From NCBI GenBank assembly GCA_037126765.1, contig JBBCBC010000049.1, positions 248,001 through 312,000 of the forward strand: a DNA stretch of 64,000 nucleotides, written 5' to 3'. This DNA is from Stenogyne calaminthoides (Eukaryota > Streptophyta > Magnoliopsida > Lamiales > Lamiaceae). Positions 1 through 10,957 of this stretch are shown here, piece after piece (positions within the stretch are counted from its first letter, which is position 1; each line of letters opens with the position of its first letter). The translations under genes and the position numbers were made by a program. The notes under the pieces are model-generated. The model did no database searches, had not been told where the DNA came from, and worked only from the letters and a program-made list of their open reading frames with translations.

Positions 1-24
1 AGAATTCAATTTTTTTATTATTAT

Positions 25-171
25 TGTTATGTGTAGAAATTATCATTGTTATGTATAAAATTTATCACTATTTTGCACAAAGAGTAACACTCATGTGAAT
101 CAGGTTCACACATAAACTCTCTCACTGCTATGTGTAAAAACTATCACTGTTATGCACAAAAACTTTCACTG
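25..171. repeat. Imperfect short repeats
   Basis: About five loosely spaced copies of a roughly 22-base motif of the form TGTTATGTRTAAAAATTATC are visible, drifting in sequence. No coding potential or element boundary is seen around them; the rest of 1-447 is AT-rich intergenic DNA. Confidence 0.5.
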
Positions 172-447
172 TTTAAAAATATAACAGTGAGAGTTTTTGT
201 ATGTAACAGTGGTACTTAAATAACCGAATTCATAGCATGAACCGGGTCTATACAAGTTTTTGTCTTGCACAAAAATCTTACTGTTTTAAAAATAAAATTT
301 TATATTTTTAAACTATAATGGTCTCATATATGAGATTGGGGTACAACCCAGCATAAATCAACATCCATCCTCACCCAAAATGTTAAAGCGTCGAAGTCTA
401 AATTATGTTATATTTTATCTATGAGACCATCTCACACAAATCAAATA

Positions 448-708
448 CTCCCTCCATCTTATTTTTTATTATCCATTTACTGTAGACACGGAGATTAAGA
501 AAAAGTAGGAGATAATACTATTAAATGGTGTAAAATGGTTTTGGTGGAGGGAAATAATAGTATCAAATGGTGTAAAGTGAATTTGGTGGAGAAAATAATA
601 AGATTAAATAAGATTGAATGTTACTTTATTGTCTTATTTGGAAATAGATAAACAAAATTAGGAGAGTTATTTATGGAAAGCGGATAATTAAAATCAGGAC
701 GGAGGGGG
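448..708. mobile_element. Stowaway-like MITE
   Basis: The unit is bounded by inverted ends, CTCCCTCCATCTTATTTT on the left and the complement of a GGACGGAGGGGG end on the right, with TA on both sides (446-447 and 709-710). TA duplication and CTCCCTCC termini are the hallmarks of Tc1/mariner-type Stowaway MITEs. It has no coding content. Its inner sequence (ACCAAA, TTTACACCATTTAATA and similar words) recurs in the MITEs at 16711, 17643 and 54162, so these are one family. It lies about 450 bases upstream of the S40 gene TATA box. Confidence 0.85.
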
Positions 709-930
709 TATGTCTCAGTAATAAATATTTTCTCCTCATTCCGTATCGGTTTTTTCTTTTCTTTTAGTTTGACCCATATCAATTTTCACACCCCAAAATG
801 AACACCTTTACATACTTTTCACCCACAAAAAAAATACACATATTTATCCATATGCTATTCTTTTTTGATAAAGTGTATTTTTTCGATTTACGATCATAAA
901 TCGGTGAAAACTGATCTATTACGGATGGAA

Positions 931-957
931 TATATAATTATATATATATATATATAT
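931..957. repeat. AT microsatellite in S40 promoter
   Basis: A run of TA dinucleotides interrupted once, about 200 bases upstream of the TATA box at 1155. Such tracts are length-variable in plants; no function is implied. Confidence 0.8.
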
Positions 958-1025
958 GTGGGCAACATGAGTCTTAATAATCATATAATAATAAGTGTGG
1001 TACAAATCTTTTGAATTGGAAAATT

Positions 1026-1033
1026 GACGTGGC
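1026..1033 (+). promoter_or_regulatory. ABRE/G-box-like element (GACGTGGC)
   Basis: GACGTGGC contains the ACGTGGC core bound by plant bZIP factors in ABA-responsive promoters. It sits about 130 bases upstream of the TATA box of the S40-family gene. That is a plausible place for a functional site, and ABA or senescence control would suit the family. The site is short, so chance occurrence is possible. Confidence 0.4.
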
Positions 1034-1154
1034 GACAAGACCGAGTTACCTGATGTCAAAATAGTACATTCACTTATTAAAATTGCAGAAAGATATAACA
1101 CGACGACAGTTTATAGAGAGAGAAAGCTACCTTATCCAATTCCTTCCTTCCCAT

Positions 1155-1162
1155 TATATAAG
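1155..1162 (+). promoter_or_regulatory. TATA box of S40-family gene
   Basis: TATATAAG within a CT-rich surround, 173 bases upstream of the ATG at 1335. With the usual 25-35 base spacing, transcription would start near 1190, giving a 5' leader of about 145 bases that is rich in A and T and contains CT runs. Confidence 0.75.
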
Positions 1163-1334
1163 CACCCCAAAACCTCCTTCCTTCTCCAACTATCAAATTA
1201 CCAAAAACAAATCTCCATTTCTCGCTCTATAAATCATACACAAGAAAAGTGAGAAATCGAAAAAAAGGAAATTGAAATTCGATTTTTGTAATTGTAATTG
1301 TAATCATTTTCTAATCGATTGAAATTCAAATTAT

Positions 1335-1787
1335 ATGGCTGCATCCAAGAGCTATTTCCCGAGAGCAAATTACCGATTCCTTCCAACGGATCAAACCCTC
1401 AGTAACAACAACTCCATGATCTTCGAGCTCGACGAATCGGAGGTCTGGAACTCCGGCGCTCGCTCGCAGTCGCCGGAGTTCCGGAAACAGAGTTCTCTAG
1501 TGTCGCGGAAGCCGGCGGCGACGGCGGCTGGTTCGTTGCCGGTCAACATTCCGGACTGGTCGAAGATTTTGAAGGACGAGTACAAGGAGAATCGCCGGAT
1601 CGGCGCCGACGACGATTGGGAGGAGGAGGACGACGGCTGCCGGATTCCGCCGCACGAGTTTCTGGCGAGGACGAGGACGAGGATGGCGTCGTTCTCGATG
1701 CAGGAAGGGATTGGGAGGACGCTCAAGGGTAGGGATCTGAACAGGGTTAGAAATGCGATTTGGCAGAAAATTGGATTTCTGGATTGA
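1335..1787 (+). CDS. S40/DUF584 senescence-regulator family protein
   Basis: An intronless 150-codon frame. The chosen ATG is the first in-frame one after the TATA box at 1155. Recognisable family blocks appear in order: [12 protein letters not shown] (residues 4-15), FELDESEVW (30-38), [10 protein letters not shown] (70-79), an acidic stretch (91-100) and the conserved C-terminal block [10 protein letters not shown] (105-114) plus [20 protein letters not shown] (119-138), ending WQKIGF. This order and length match plant S40/DUF584 proteins, small nuclear proteins linked to leaf senescence and stress responses; the function is known for the family, not shown here. The coding part is clearly richer in G and C than the surrounding DNA. 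A polyadenylation signal follows at 2045. No frameshift or stop is seen, so it is probably a live gene and the only intact host gene in the window. The overlapping minus-strand frame is a shadow. Confidence 0.92.
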   Translation: MAASKSYFPRANYRFLPTDQTLSNNNSMIFELDESEVWNSGARSQSPEFRKQSSLVSRKPAATAAGSLPVNIPDWSKILKDEYKENRRIGADDDWEEEDDGCRIPPHEFLARTRTRMASFSMQEGIGRTLKGRDLNRVRNAIWQKIGFLD

Positions 1788-2044
1788 TTCAATTTCTAAT
1801 TTTTGCTACTTCGAATTATCGAGTGAGATTTTTGTTTTGTTTTGTTTTTTTTTTAATTTTTTTCCTTTTTTTTAATTTTATTTTATAAATTTAAGTGAGT
1901 GCTTTTCTCATTTTTTGAGGAGCCTAATCTTGACCATGAGTGGTTTGGTTTTCAATGTTTTTAGATTTCGGAGGAGAGATTTGTAGTTTACCAATTTTGC
2001 ATCATTTTGTAACTTTGTCCAAAGTTTGACACTATTTTCAGAGC

Positions 2045-2050
2045 AATAAA
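2045..2050 (+). terminator. Polyadenylation signal of S40-family gene
   Basis: AATAAA 258 bases after the stop codon, preceded by T-rich sequence and TTTTGTAACTTTGT-type far-upstream words. It fits a plant 3' untranslated region of about 280 bases. Confidence 0.6.
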
Positions 2051-2244
2051 AATGAGAAGCTCTTAAATTTGAATGTTACATTAATGTTTTGTTTCATATT
2101 CTATGGGTTCAATTCAAAGAGCAAATGAGAATGGGAAACCAGAACAAAATAAAACAAACAAAGCACACAACATTTTTTAAATAAAAAATTCAAATTCAGC
2201 CCCCAGTTGCACCGTCAAGTTGAGTGGTATGGTAAAGTCTGTGG

Positions 2245-2385
2245 TTGTGGGAAGATTGAATTTTGTTGAATGGGCAAGTTTGTGGTGATGTGAGAATAAT
2301 TTTACACTAAAATATTGTGGGAAGATTAAATTTTGTTGAATGGTAAATTGTGTGGTGATGTGGGAAGAATTTTACATTAAAATTA
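2245..2385. repeat. Two-copy tandem repeat, ~70-bp period
   Basis: The stretch starting TTGTGGGAAGATTGAATTTT at 2245 recurs about 70 bases later with few changes. A third partial copy (TTGTGGGAAGATTAAATTTT) lies near 2935. It is non-coding. Confidence 0.7.
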
Positions 2386-3231
2386 GTTTTTCTTGTTCGA
2401 TGCACAAATTAAAATTTTGAAGATTTTTTTTAATGTATATTTAATATTATAATATTGTAATTGAATTAAGTATATAATTAATATTATATTACTATATATA
2501 TATATATATATGTAGTTGATAGCCTATTAGAATAAGATGTGTATTCTTAAAATTAGTTTTGAAGTTATAAAATTTTATCTGTTTGAATAGACATTTGAGA
2601 ATTTATTAAAAGTAGAGATAGTGAATTGAAGAGAAATTGAACAGTTTTTACGAAGAGTAGGGAGAAAGGGAAAATGTGGAAAATAATAATTGCGTTATTC
2701 AGAATGTCAATACATTCCGCAAGACACGCTATCGCTTTTGGAATTTCTCGTGTCTCTTAGAGAGTCCTTTCAAAAAAAAAAAAAAGCGGGAGAGAGGGAA
2801 TGTGTTAATGGTTGAGCCTCCGGCTTTTTGGGGATATGAGATCTTCTCGACATGAGATATAAATTGATTGCTTTATTTTTGGACATGAATGGTATTAAGT
2901 TGTCTCATATGAGTTTTTATCTATATATAAATATTGTGGGAAGATTAAATTTTGTTCGCTCATATTTACAGATGCTATTTCTAGATTTATAACCCACTGG
3001 ACTGGGGACCCAAGTAAGAAGGAGTTGTGCTGTATCCACATTTTACCTAACTACTGCGACACCAATTTTATGTGATGGTAAACTGCCGAAATGATGGTAT
3101 ATGTGATGGTAATAGTCAAGTGCTTATTTTGTTTTTTTATTTTATATTGTTTTGTTTATTTTGGTTTTTACTTTTTATTGTTTTGTTTATTATATTGTAT
3201 TTAAGTATAATTAAGTACATTTTAATTAATA
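2386..3231. other. AT-rich intergenic DNA
   Basis: It holds a short AT microsatellite (about 2491-2512), an A-run near 2770 and the third partial copy of the 2245 repeat near 2935. No gene-like frame is present. Confidence 0.6.
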
Positions 3232-3430
3232 TTTCATTTGTCCCGAAATAACGTGCACATTTTTTCGGGCACGAAAATTAAGAAAACTTGTTTTATGGTA
3301 TTATTTAAATCAATTATAATGATATTGTGAGTGTGTAAGTTTTGAGTGTTTTTTCATTTTAAAAAATGTGCACGTTATCTTGGGACAAACAAAAAATGAA
3401 ATTGTGCACGTTATTGTGGGACGGAGGGAG
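3232..3430. mobile_element. Stowaway-like MITE, left end degraded
   Basis: The right end reads GTGGGACGGAGGGAG followed by TA, a classic Stowaway terminus. The complementary word TGTCCCGAAATAACGTGCAC is at the left, but the outermost CTCCCTCC bases are missing there. The right arm is internally duplicated: the GTGCACGTTAT word appears twice near 3370 and 3405. It is non-coding. Confidence 0.65.
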
Positions 3431-3432
3431 TA

Positions 3433-4677
3433 TTAAACATGATACAAATAATATTTAGCACTGATAAATGTTGAAATAATATTAAGCACCAATTTAAATG
3501 TTTTTTCCTCAATCTAAGTACGATCTCTTTTTCATTTGTGACCTTTCAGGACCGTCAACATGTATTTGTGGGTTTCTCCATCCTTGACGCATAAATGTTA
3601 CACAAACCTTGAAAAATGATATCCTGAAATCAGCTGGATTTCCATTAATCCTGAATTTACACTGTAATTAAAATAATAAAGATTTTTATTAAGATGTACA
3701 ATTTTACAAAATAATATACGTGTAAAATGCAAATATGATTAAACTTACTGCGAAATAGTTCACATGTGTTCCCGACACTTGGAAGGAACCGTGGGCCAGT
3801 TTGTCCATTTTGTGTCAAGATAGTTGCAGCATATGCCCCGTATCACGTTATTCACATAGTATCCAAACCGTGCGATGAAATGTTTTGTTCAAGTAATTTG
3901 TCCATATTAAAAATGATATTATCTTAAAAAAGATTAAACGTGATATTATTTATAAAAATTAGATTAAACGAACTTATTAAGTAAAAGTTCAATAAAAAAA
4001 GTAGTTGGAAACAAAGAATAAAATGCAGTGTTGATCAATAATTGGTGGTGTTGGACTTTAGGGGTGGTACTGATTGGTGGTGTTCAAAGAAAAAGAAGAG
4101 GTTATATTCTAGTGGTCAAATTATTGATAGGTATATTTTTTTTTTAAATTTGTAACTAGGTATAAAATAGTTGCATATATATAGGTATAATTGCACTTGT
4201 ATATGTAATTTTACCTATATATACAATTTCATTTGTACCTGATTACTATTTACTTCAAAAAAGTGTACTGATTGCTAATTTCCTCTATTCTAATTATAAT
4301 TTCTCCCTCTTCCTTAATAAAATTATAAAATTGTATTACCAAAATTTGAATGAAAGGTCTCCTACATGAATTAAAAAGATGACATATTTGTGCGTGAAGG
4401 AGCCTGATTTGAGCATAATGATTTTACATTTTAAAAAATTTAGATGTTCATGTGTGCTTATTAGTTTGTAATTCGTCTTATACAATTTTTTTTTTCTAAA
4501 AACAAATTCTTTTACCTCTAAACAAGAATTTATATAGAGTAATTACATCGTGCATTGATGTAATTTTAAATCAATTATGATTAAAGTTTGACTCTTTTTT
4601 CATAAAAAAAAAGTTTAAAATATATTATGAGAAGAATTGTCTCGTGAAGAAAATAGTTTATACAAAATTGAACAATA
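3433..4677. other. Intergenic DNA
   Basis: AT-rich sequence without a supported gene or a clear element boundary. Short words repeat locally but with no consistent period. Confidence 0.5.
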
Positions 4678-4860
4678 CTCCCTCCGTCCAGTGATAATAT
4701 GTGTAATTTTATTTTTTTATCCATTCCAAATAATATGCACATTTTTTAAAATGACAAAATATTCAAAATTTACAACTTCACAATATTATTATAATTAATT
4801 TAAAATATGTCAATAAAGCAAGTTTTTAAAATTTTTATGTCCGAAAAACGGTGCACATTA
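4678..4860. mobile_element. Stowaway-like MITE fragment
   Basis: The left end TA plus CTCCCTCCGTCCAGTGATAA is a Stowaway terminus. The right side contains GTCCGAAAAACGGTGCACA near 4840, a degraded complement, but no clean terminal GGGAG-TA. It is likely truncated on the right. Confidence 0.5.
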
Positions 4861-5092
4861 ATACTAATTAAAAAAATTCATCACGAATTGATTTTTTTGT
4901 CATATAGTTATAAACTAGCTTTACGTTTGCCTTTTGTTATAATTCTTGAAAAAATATAAAAAGACATTTTGGTTAAAAGAATTCAGCTGAAGTTTAATCA
5001 AAATGACACCACCAGTACAAGTAGTATGCCAAACTTTACGTCATATTTAAAAAATAAATAAGATCCAAGTCAACACCCCTAGAGTTGCCCAT

Positions 5093-5345
5093 CCGAACCG
5101 GAACAGGCGGTTATAACCGGAACCGGAACCGGATAAACCGAATCGGAACCGCCGAACCGAACCGTGCGGATTTAACCGGAACCGAAACCGTATTACGGTT
5201 CGGTTCAGTTCTTCTTGCTACAAAAATCGTAACCGCCGGTTCCACGGTTCGAACCGGCGGTTCCGAACCGTTTATGACCGTTGCAAACGGATTTGTCCGT
5301 TGGAACCGGCGGTTCCGCGGTTCCGAACCGTGAACCGTCGGTTCT
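5093..5345. repeat. hAT subterminal GAACCGG repeats, left arm
   Basis: Many direct and inverted copies of GAACCGG, AACCGG and CGGTTC. Such arrays are typical binding sites for hAT transposases. An open frame across this block is only a by-product of the repeat and is not a gene. Confidence 0.85.
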
Positions 5346-5471
5346 CATCTATTTTTTTTATTATTATTTAATGGTTGAGATTGAGTCAAATGTTACCATT
5401 TTTTGATCCAATGGTCGAGATTCAATATGAAAGTTGCCGTTTTTTTTTGTTTTTTTTTTTATCCCAAACTC

Positions 5472-5479
5472 TATAAATA
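5472..5479 (+). promoter_or_regulatory. TATA box inside the hAT element
   Basis: TATAAATA in the context CTCTATAAATACCCCC, about 390 bases inside the left end and followed by a leader-like CT-rich sequence. This is where an autonomous hAT element would drive its transposase. Any coding part after it was removed or disrupted by the copia insertion at 5731. Confidence 0.55.
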
Positions 5480-5730
5480 CCCCCCCATTTGTATTCATTT
5501 TCTTGCACCAACTTGATCCAAATTGATCAATTCTTTTTCATCTCTCTAATTCTCTTGTTCTAAGTTCTAACTTTATAAGCTTCATTATAGTTCATAGTTC
5601 ATACTTCATATATTATCTATATTGATATATTTTATACATTATAGTATATAGTTTATATTATATACACTTTACTTTATATTTTATATTACATAAAAAAAAT
5701 ATCAAAAAGAGGAGGATCATCTCGACCATC

Positions 5731-7595
5731 TGTTGGGGAATGATTCGCACAGATCTATTCGGGGTGAATATTTAAATACAAATTTAATTCATTAATTATT
5801 ACTAGCATGAATTAATCCTATATTAATTCAAATAATAATTGCAACAACAAATCATGCATATAAAAAAGCTAACGTAAAACCTCGCATGCGGAATCTACTA
5901 AGGTTTACGTGAACGCATTCTCTCGGGATGACAAAGGACTTTGGTCGGACGGACTAACCAAAAGGACTTCACAAGTATTCCCTTAGCCCTTGCTCGACAA
6001 TCGGTGGAAGGATACTTTCGCGAACAATTAACAAAAGGAAAAAATAAACTTTGTTGCACCACTTATGGATTTGCTAATATTTCCAAAGACATGGAATTGT
6101 ACTTGGGAATGAACTAATCATCCCCTATTTATAGGAGAGGGGTGAACGAAATTTTTGTGTTTTTTTCAATGTGGGATAAGACTTTTCTTGGTCACCAAGA
6201 AATCTTGAATATATCCCATATATTCTTTTTTTCCCATAATTAAAATATTCCACAAAAAATCCACCTCCTCTATTTTATGGAGATTTTTCGAAAATATTAA
6301 GTGCAAGATTCCAAGATTTGGATCTTCTTGAATTTATGAGATATTCTTGTATTTCAAGAAATACATATCTTCCATAATATCTTTTCAAGAAAATCAAGAA
6401 AATCTTTCTTGCCCACTATATTTCCAAAATTTGAAAATTTCACTATGTATAACCAAGTGGGAGATTTCTTGAATTTAATGAGATAATCTTGTATTCCAAG
6501 AATACATATCTTCATTCCATAACAAAATTCAAAGAAAATCTTTCTCCTCTTTTTATCCATAATTTTCGAAAATTAGAGAAAATATTAAGAACAATATTTA
6601 TTTTATTTTAATCACCTTTTTAGGTTATTGGACTATATGTTTCAGGCTACTCGCGGGCCTTAGGAGAATTAAGATTGAACCTTCTAATGGATCTTGAATA
6701 TATAATATTGAGCCACAATATAATTCAAGCCCATAAATATTAATTAATCCCACTACATAATTAATATTGCACTATCCATCTTAACCCATATTACAAATTC
6801 AATATGGCTCCCATCATTATTTCCCGTGTTTAAGATTATCTAGCCCATTAATTAATTCAAGCCACCAAATAGCTTTCGATTAATTAATATCTTTTGTCCT
6901 TGGTCGAGAAACGGTTCAACATTATTATCCATACCGGAAAACTAATTCCACTTGCAAGATTTGGTATGATAAAACTTATGAACCTCCCAAGAGGGCAAAT
7001 CAAGCAAGCGTGCTTGCACACGATTCTTAAGATTAAATCTTAGCAATCACATGTGACCAATAATATTGCCCAAGATAAAAAGTATTGAATCTCTCTCCAT
7101 TAAGCTACCCATGATAAGTCAAAGCAATAGTTATCAATCCCACGTGATCCTATTTAAGGGACGAAGGTTAAGAAACAACGAACCACCGAGGTCTAATTCT
7201 TCCTTGTTGGATTCTCAAGAATTTATTCTCCCAGAGGGTCCTATTCAAATAAGATCGGTCATGCACTAGTGTAATCTCTTGGTCAAGACAAACCAATCAA
7301 CTGAGCCTTACACCTCAACCTTTTCGCGATGGTTGTTCATTTCCATCTAGGGTCGTGAATGGCGTACTTTTAGTTACAAAGGGACCTGTTAATTTAATCT
7401 TCGTGATCGGGTATCACTAAATTAACTACAAATGTAACACGCATTTAATTATTGAACAGTTATGCAAAGAATATATATAACATTCAATCATATTTAAAGC
7501 ATCGATGATAAACAATTTATTTCAAGAAATAAATCCGAAAATTCGGTTTAGATTATACAAAGTAAAAAGCATACTTTTCAAAGATAATCCCAACA
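5731..7595 (-). repeat. 3' LTR of the copia element
   Basis: TGTTGGGGAATGA at the left edge and AATCCCAACA at the right edge define it. It is alignable along its length with 12941-14788. On the minus strand a promoter-like TATAAAT sits at about 6134-6126. An internal imperfect duplication of about 150 bases (CTTGAATTTATGAGATATTC-type, starting near 6327 and 6478) is shared by both LTRs. Confidence 0.88.
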
Positions 7596-7711
7596 ATCTC
7601 CCACTTATACTCAAAGTGCGCTTTTAAGTATACTACAAACACGCTCTCGTAGTCCGTGACATCTAATGTCACCTACACGAACCTAATAATTTCTCCCACT
7701 TATACTCAAAG
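7596..7711 (-). promoter_or_regulatory. Polypurine tract, duplicated
   Basis: On the minus strand AAGTGGGAGAT lies directly before the 3' LTR and would prime plus-strand DNA synthesis. The same 20-base block (plus strand TCTCCCACTTATACTCAAAG) is present at 7597-7616 and again at 7692-7711, 95 bases apart. Confidence 0.7.
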
Positions 7712-7921
7712 CAGATTGGCAACGGTCTTGACACTCATTCCTTCCACATGTCTCTCGAATGTATTCAGAGAAAGACTCTTTGTGAATGGATCTGTTAGGT
7801 TGTCCTCAGACGCTATCTTTGCCACATCTATATCTCCTCTCTTAACGATTTCTCGTATAAGATGTCTTTCCTTTAATGTGTTTGTTTGACTCGTGGACTC
7901 TTGGTTCTCTTGAATTTGCAA
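7706..7921 (-). pseudogene. copia RNase H C-terminal fragment
   Basis: A 71-codon minus-strand frame contains RHLIREIVKRGDIDVAKIAS and DPFTKSLSLNTFERHVEGM. This is the familiar C-terminal end of copia RNase H (the HxIREIV...ADPxTK pattern). RNase H removes the RNA strand during reverse transcription. It is the last coding block before the polypurine tract and 3' LTR, as expected. The upstream RNase H core is shifted and interrupted. Confidence 0.8.
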
Positions 7922-8199
7922 CTGCCTCTAGAACACCATCCAAGTCCACTAAGAAGATCTAGAGCCCAATCGGTTCTTTCACTGCTTCACAAGCAGCTAC
8001 TTACCCGAGTCCCATGGTTGAGTCAGTGATGCATTTCTGCTTCACACTCGTCCATTTGATGGCTACACTTCCCAAATGGAAACACACTAACTGAGGCAGA
8101 TAATTTCTGGAATCTAAATCTGATTGGAAATCCGAGTCCATGTAGCCGATGGGGATTGGAGTATCGATCGATAAATCAACATTCTATCCCGAGTTCTTT

Positions 8200-9400
8200 T
8201 CGAGATACTTGAATGTTTTTAAATCGTCATCGATGCGCTTTCCACTGGGTTACTCCGATATCTTGCTACCATGCCTACAAAGAAAGCGGATATCCTGGTC
8301 TACGCATACATTGCATACATAAGGTTTTCGACAAACCGAAGCACAAGGAATACCTTTCATGTCATCTATCTTCTTTTCGCCTTAGGGACATTTTCTTGGA
8401 TAGATGGATTCCAAGTCCGAAAGGTACTAATCCTTTTCTTGGAATCTTGCATCTTTGAATTGTTTCAAAAACCAAAGGTCTATGTATGAAACTTGCGATA
8501 ACCCGATCATCCTTTTCAAGGCGATCTCGAGTAATCTTGATCCTAAGGATATGTCCAAATTTTCCCTAAGTCTTTCATATCAAACCTGTTTTGAAACCAT
8601 GCCCTTACGCCTCGATCACACCTTCACATCGTTCCCGGCGATCACAATGTCATCTACGATAGTACTAAGAATACCAATGCGATTCAAAATGCTTTTTATA
8701 CACAAACTTTCAAACTTGTTTTTGATCAAACCCATAAGACTTTATTACATGATCAAAACTTTGGTTCCAAGCTCGGATGCTGTTTGAGTCCGTAAATGGA
8801 CCTCTTGAGCTTACTAACCCGGGTGTTCTTGGCCCGTTTCAATGAAAACTAGGGGTTGTTGCATATAGATCTCTTTTATCAAGACTTAGTTAAGGAAAGT
8901 TGTCTTGATATCCATTTGCTAAATTTCAAAGTCGAAAATCTTGAATGAATCGATAAGAGAATACTGAATGGACTTAAGCATGGCTACTGGTAAAAAAAAG
9001 TTTCCTCATAATCGATCCCTTTCTTTCCGAGTATAACCTTTAGCCCTTAGTCTTACTTTAAAGGTTTCAACCTTCCCGTCGATCATCTTTTCCTCTTATA
9101 TACCCACTTGCATCTAATGGGTTTGACCCCATTAAGTGGTTCGACTAGCTCCCACACTCTATTATGAAACATAGAACCCATTTCGGCTTTTCATTCTTTG
9201 TTTGCCAAGAACTGCGTATCCTTATCTTGGAGTGCCTTGTCATATGTCCATGGGTCCGATTCCCGAATCAAATCAGGGACTCTCCTATTCCCATGAATCT
9301 CTCGGGTCGTCAAACAACCCTCCCACTATGACAAGGTTTGGTTGTGAAAACGTGTCGTTTGGTATATCATCTGAAGAAATTTGTTATCGGAGGTTTTCCC
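8200..9400 (-). pseudogene. copia reverse transcriptase remnant
   Basis: Reading the minus strand, VDDIVIAGNDV occurs at about 8672-8635. This is the copia reverse-transcriptase catalytic block (usually YVDDIxIxGN). Surrounding coding similarity is spread over several frames with many small insertions and deletions, so no continuous enzyme is encoded. Its position between integrase and RNase H is the normal copia order. The plus-strand frames over this stretch are shadows. Confidence 0.7.
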
Positions 9401-9633
9401 TCTAAGCTCATTTAAGGTAATCTCACTTCGGGTTTTCTTTGGTTCTATAGTTTTCTTCCAAAATCTAAAGTGGATGCGGATGTCCACCTTTTGATCTTCG
9501 AACTATAGAACATTCACCCTTTTTCCCTCGGGGTATCCTACAAAAACAGCCTTTAATTACGATCGAGGATCCAATTTACGGTTTCCTTGTCAACACGTGG
9601 GCCGGACACCCCAAAGTTCTCATGTGTCTCATA

Positions 9634-9885
9634 CTAGACTTGCGGCCTCCACGGTCCACAATTGGGGTTCGAACCGATTTGGATAGCACCAAGTTCGTAA
9701 TGTAAGTCGCTTTTTCCAAGGCATGACCCCGTAACGACTCGAAGATCCGTATAACTCATCATTGATCTAACCATTTCCAAAAGAATTTTGTTGTTTAAGC
9801 TCGCAAACCCCGCTTTGTTGAGGGTTCCGGTGCGATGAGTTGGGATACAATCCCTTAATCGATAAGTAGTACAAAAACTCATCAT
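9634..9885 (-). pseudogene. copia integrase fragment
   Basis: The minus-strand frame contains LLEMVRSMMSYTDL, the block that follows the last catalytic glutamate region of copia integrases (NGVxERxNRTLLDMVRSMM...). The usual ERRNRT word just before it is damaged, and the later part is shifted. Integrase inserts the DNA copy into the chromosome; this one cannot be functional as written. Confidence 0.75.
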
Positions 9886-10074
9886 TTGAGGTATTCGCCT
9901 TCCGATCGGATCGTAGAGACTTGATCGCTTTTTTCCATATGATTCTCTGCTTGAGCCTTAAATTCTTTAGAATTTCTCAAAGGTCTCAGATTCATGCTTC
10001 ATAAGGAAAATGTACCTTGAGTAATCATCAATAAAATTACTCATAACCTCCTCTTTGCTTTGGTTGACATTTGA

Positions 10075-10269
10075 CTACATACATCTATGTGAGCGATCTC
10101 TAACACTTCTTAGCCCCCTTTCCTTGGCTCCAAATGCCATCTTGGTCATATTACCCTCCAAACATGATTCGCAGGTTGGAATCGATTCAACTTGGAGACG
10201 CCCGTTGAACCATCTTTCACCAACCTTTGGATCCTCTTTGGATTTATATGACCTAATCTTAGATGCCAA
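10075..10269 (-). pseudogene. copia GAG-pre-integrase fragment
   Basis: The minus-strand frame holds LQVESIPTCESCLEGNMTKM, matching the zinc-binding CxxC half (CESCLEGKMTK) of the GAG-pre-integrase domain, which precedes the integrase core in copia polyproteins. The histidine half is not clear. It is placed correctly between the protease and integrase fragments. Confidence 0.8.
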
Positions 10270-10735
10270 AAGTGTCTCGCTTCACGCCCGATGAACGTTT
10301 TTTTTTCTCGGAACAAATTGATGTGTTATAGGATACATTTAAGTGAGTGGTGTGCACAATTAATTGTATAGAGATTTTCCATCAATGTCCTCGTAACAGA
10401 TACACTCATCATTTCAAAAAATGATGTCATTCTTATTAAAAGAAACTTAGTGTCCTTTAATCGAATTTTTAGAAACCGAAAGTGAATTCTTTCTAAAACT
10501 GGGAACACAAAGATAATCTCAAAAAACTTTATCTTCAAAAGATAGGTGCACTTCTCCCATCGCTTAATCGCTACTCACGTAGCATTGCAATGTCTGCTGC
10601 TACTTATGCGTAGTATTGCAATAATCGTTACCGTAGTAGACGCAATATCCGCCACTTCACGTAGCATTCAATGTCTTCTACTTTAATAATGTTGCCCGGT
10701 GTGATGAGGATCTCACTCCCACTACGTTCTTGGGA

Positions 10736-10957
10736 TCATTTAGAACCCGTGAAGCCAACATGATTAGTGGATCTCAGATCAACCACCCACGAATGAGAAG
10801 TATCGCCCGCTAAACAAGTTTCAACAACTAGTGTGTGAGAATTACCTTTCTTTCCGTCCCCTTTGGGGGTTGGAACAGTAAAACCTCCATTGTCCTCTCT
10901 CACCGCAGACTTAAGCACTTCCTTTTGGATTTTCCTTGACTCAACAAGCATTCTCAT
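10736..10957 (-). pseudogene. copia protease fragment
   Basis: The minus-strand frame contains SWVVDLRSTNHV. Copia proteases have WxxDSGSTxH at this point, so the catalytic Asp is present but the next two residues read LR instead of SG, consistent with decay. The region upstream on the minus strand (10960-11900) should be gag. I see only weak traces there, including cysteine-containing words where the CCHC knuckle is expected. Confidence 0.7.

Noticed and set aside
1391..1792. 133-codon minus-strand frame over the S40 gene
   Set aside because: A shadow of the GC-rich coding strand; no family features, while the plus frame is a clear S40 protein.
5085..5333. Plus-strand frame rich in N-R-G repeats
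   Set aside because: Produced by the GAACCGG subterminal array of the hAT element.
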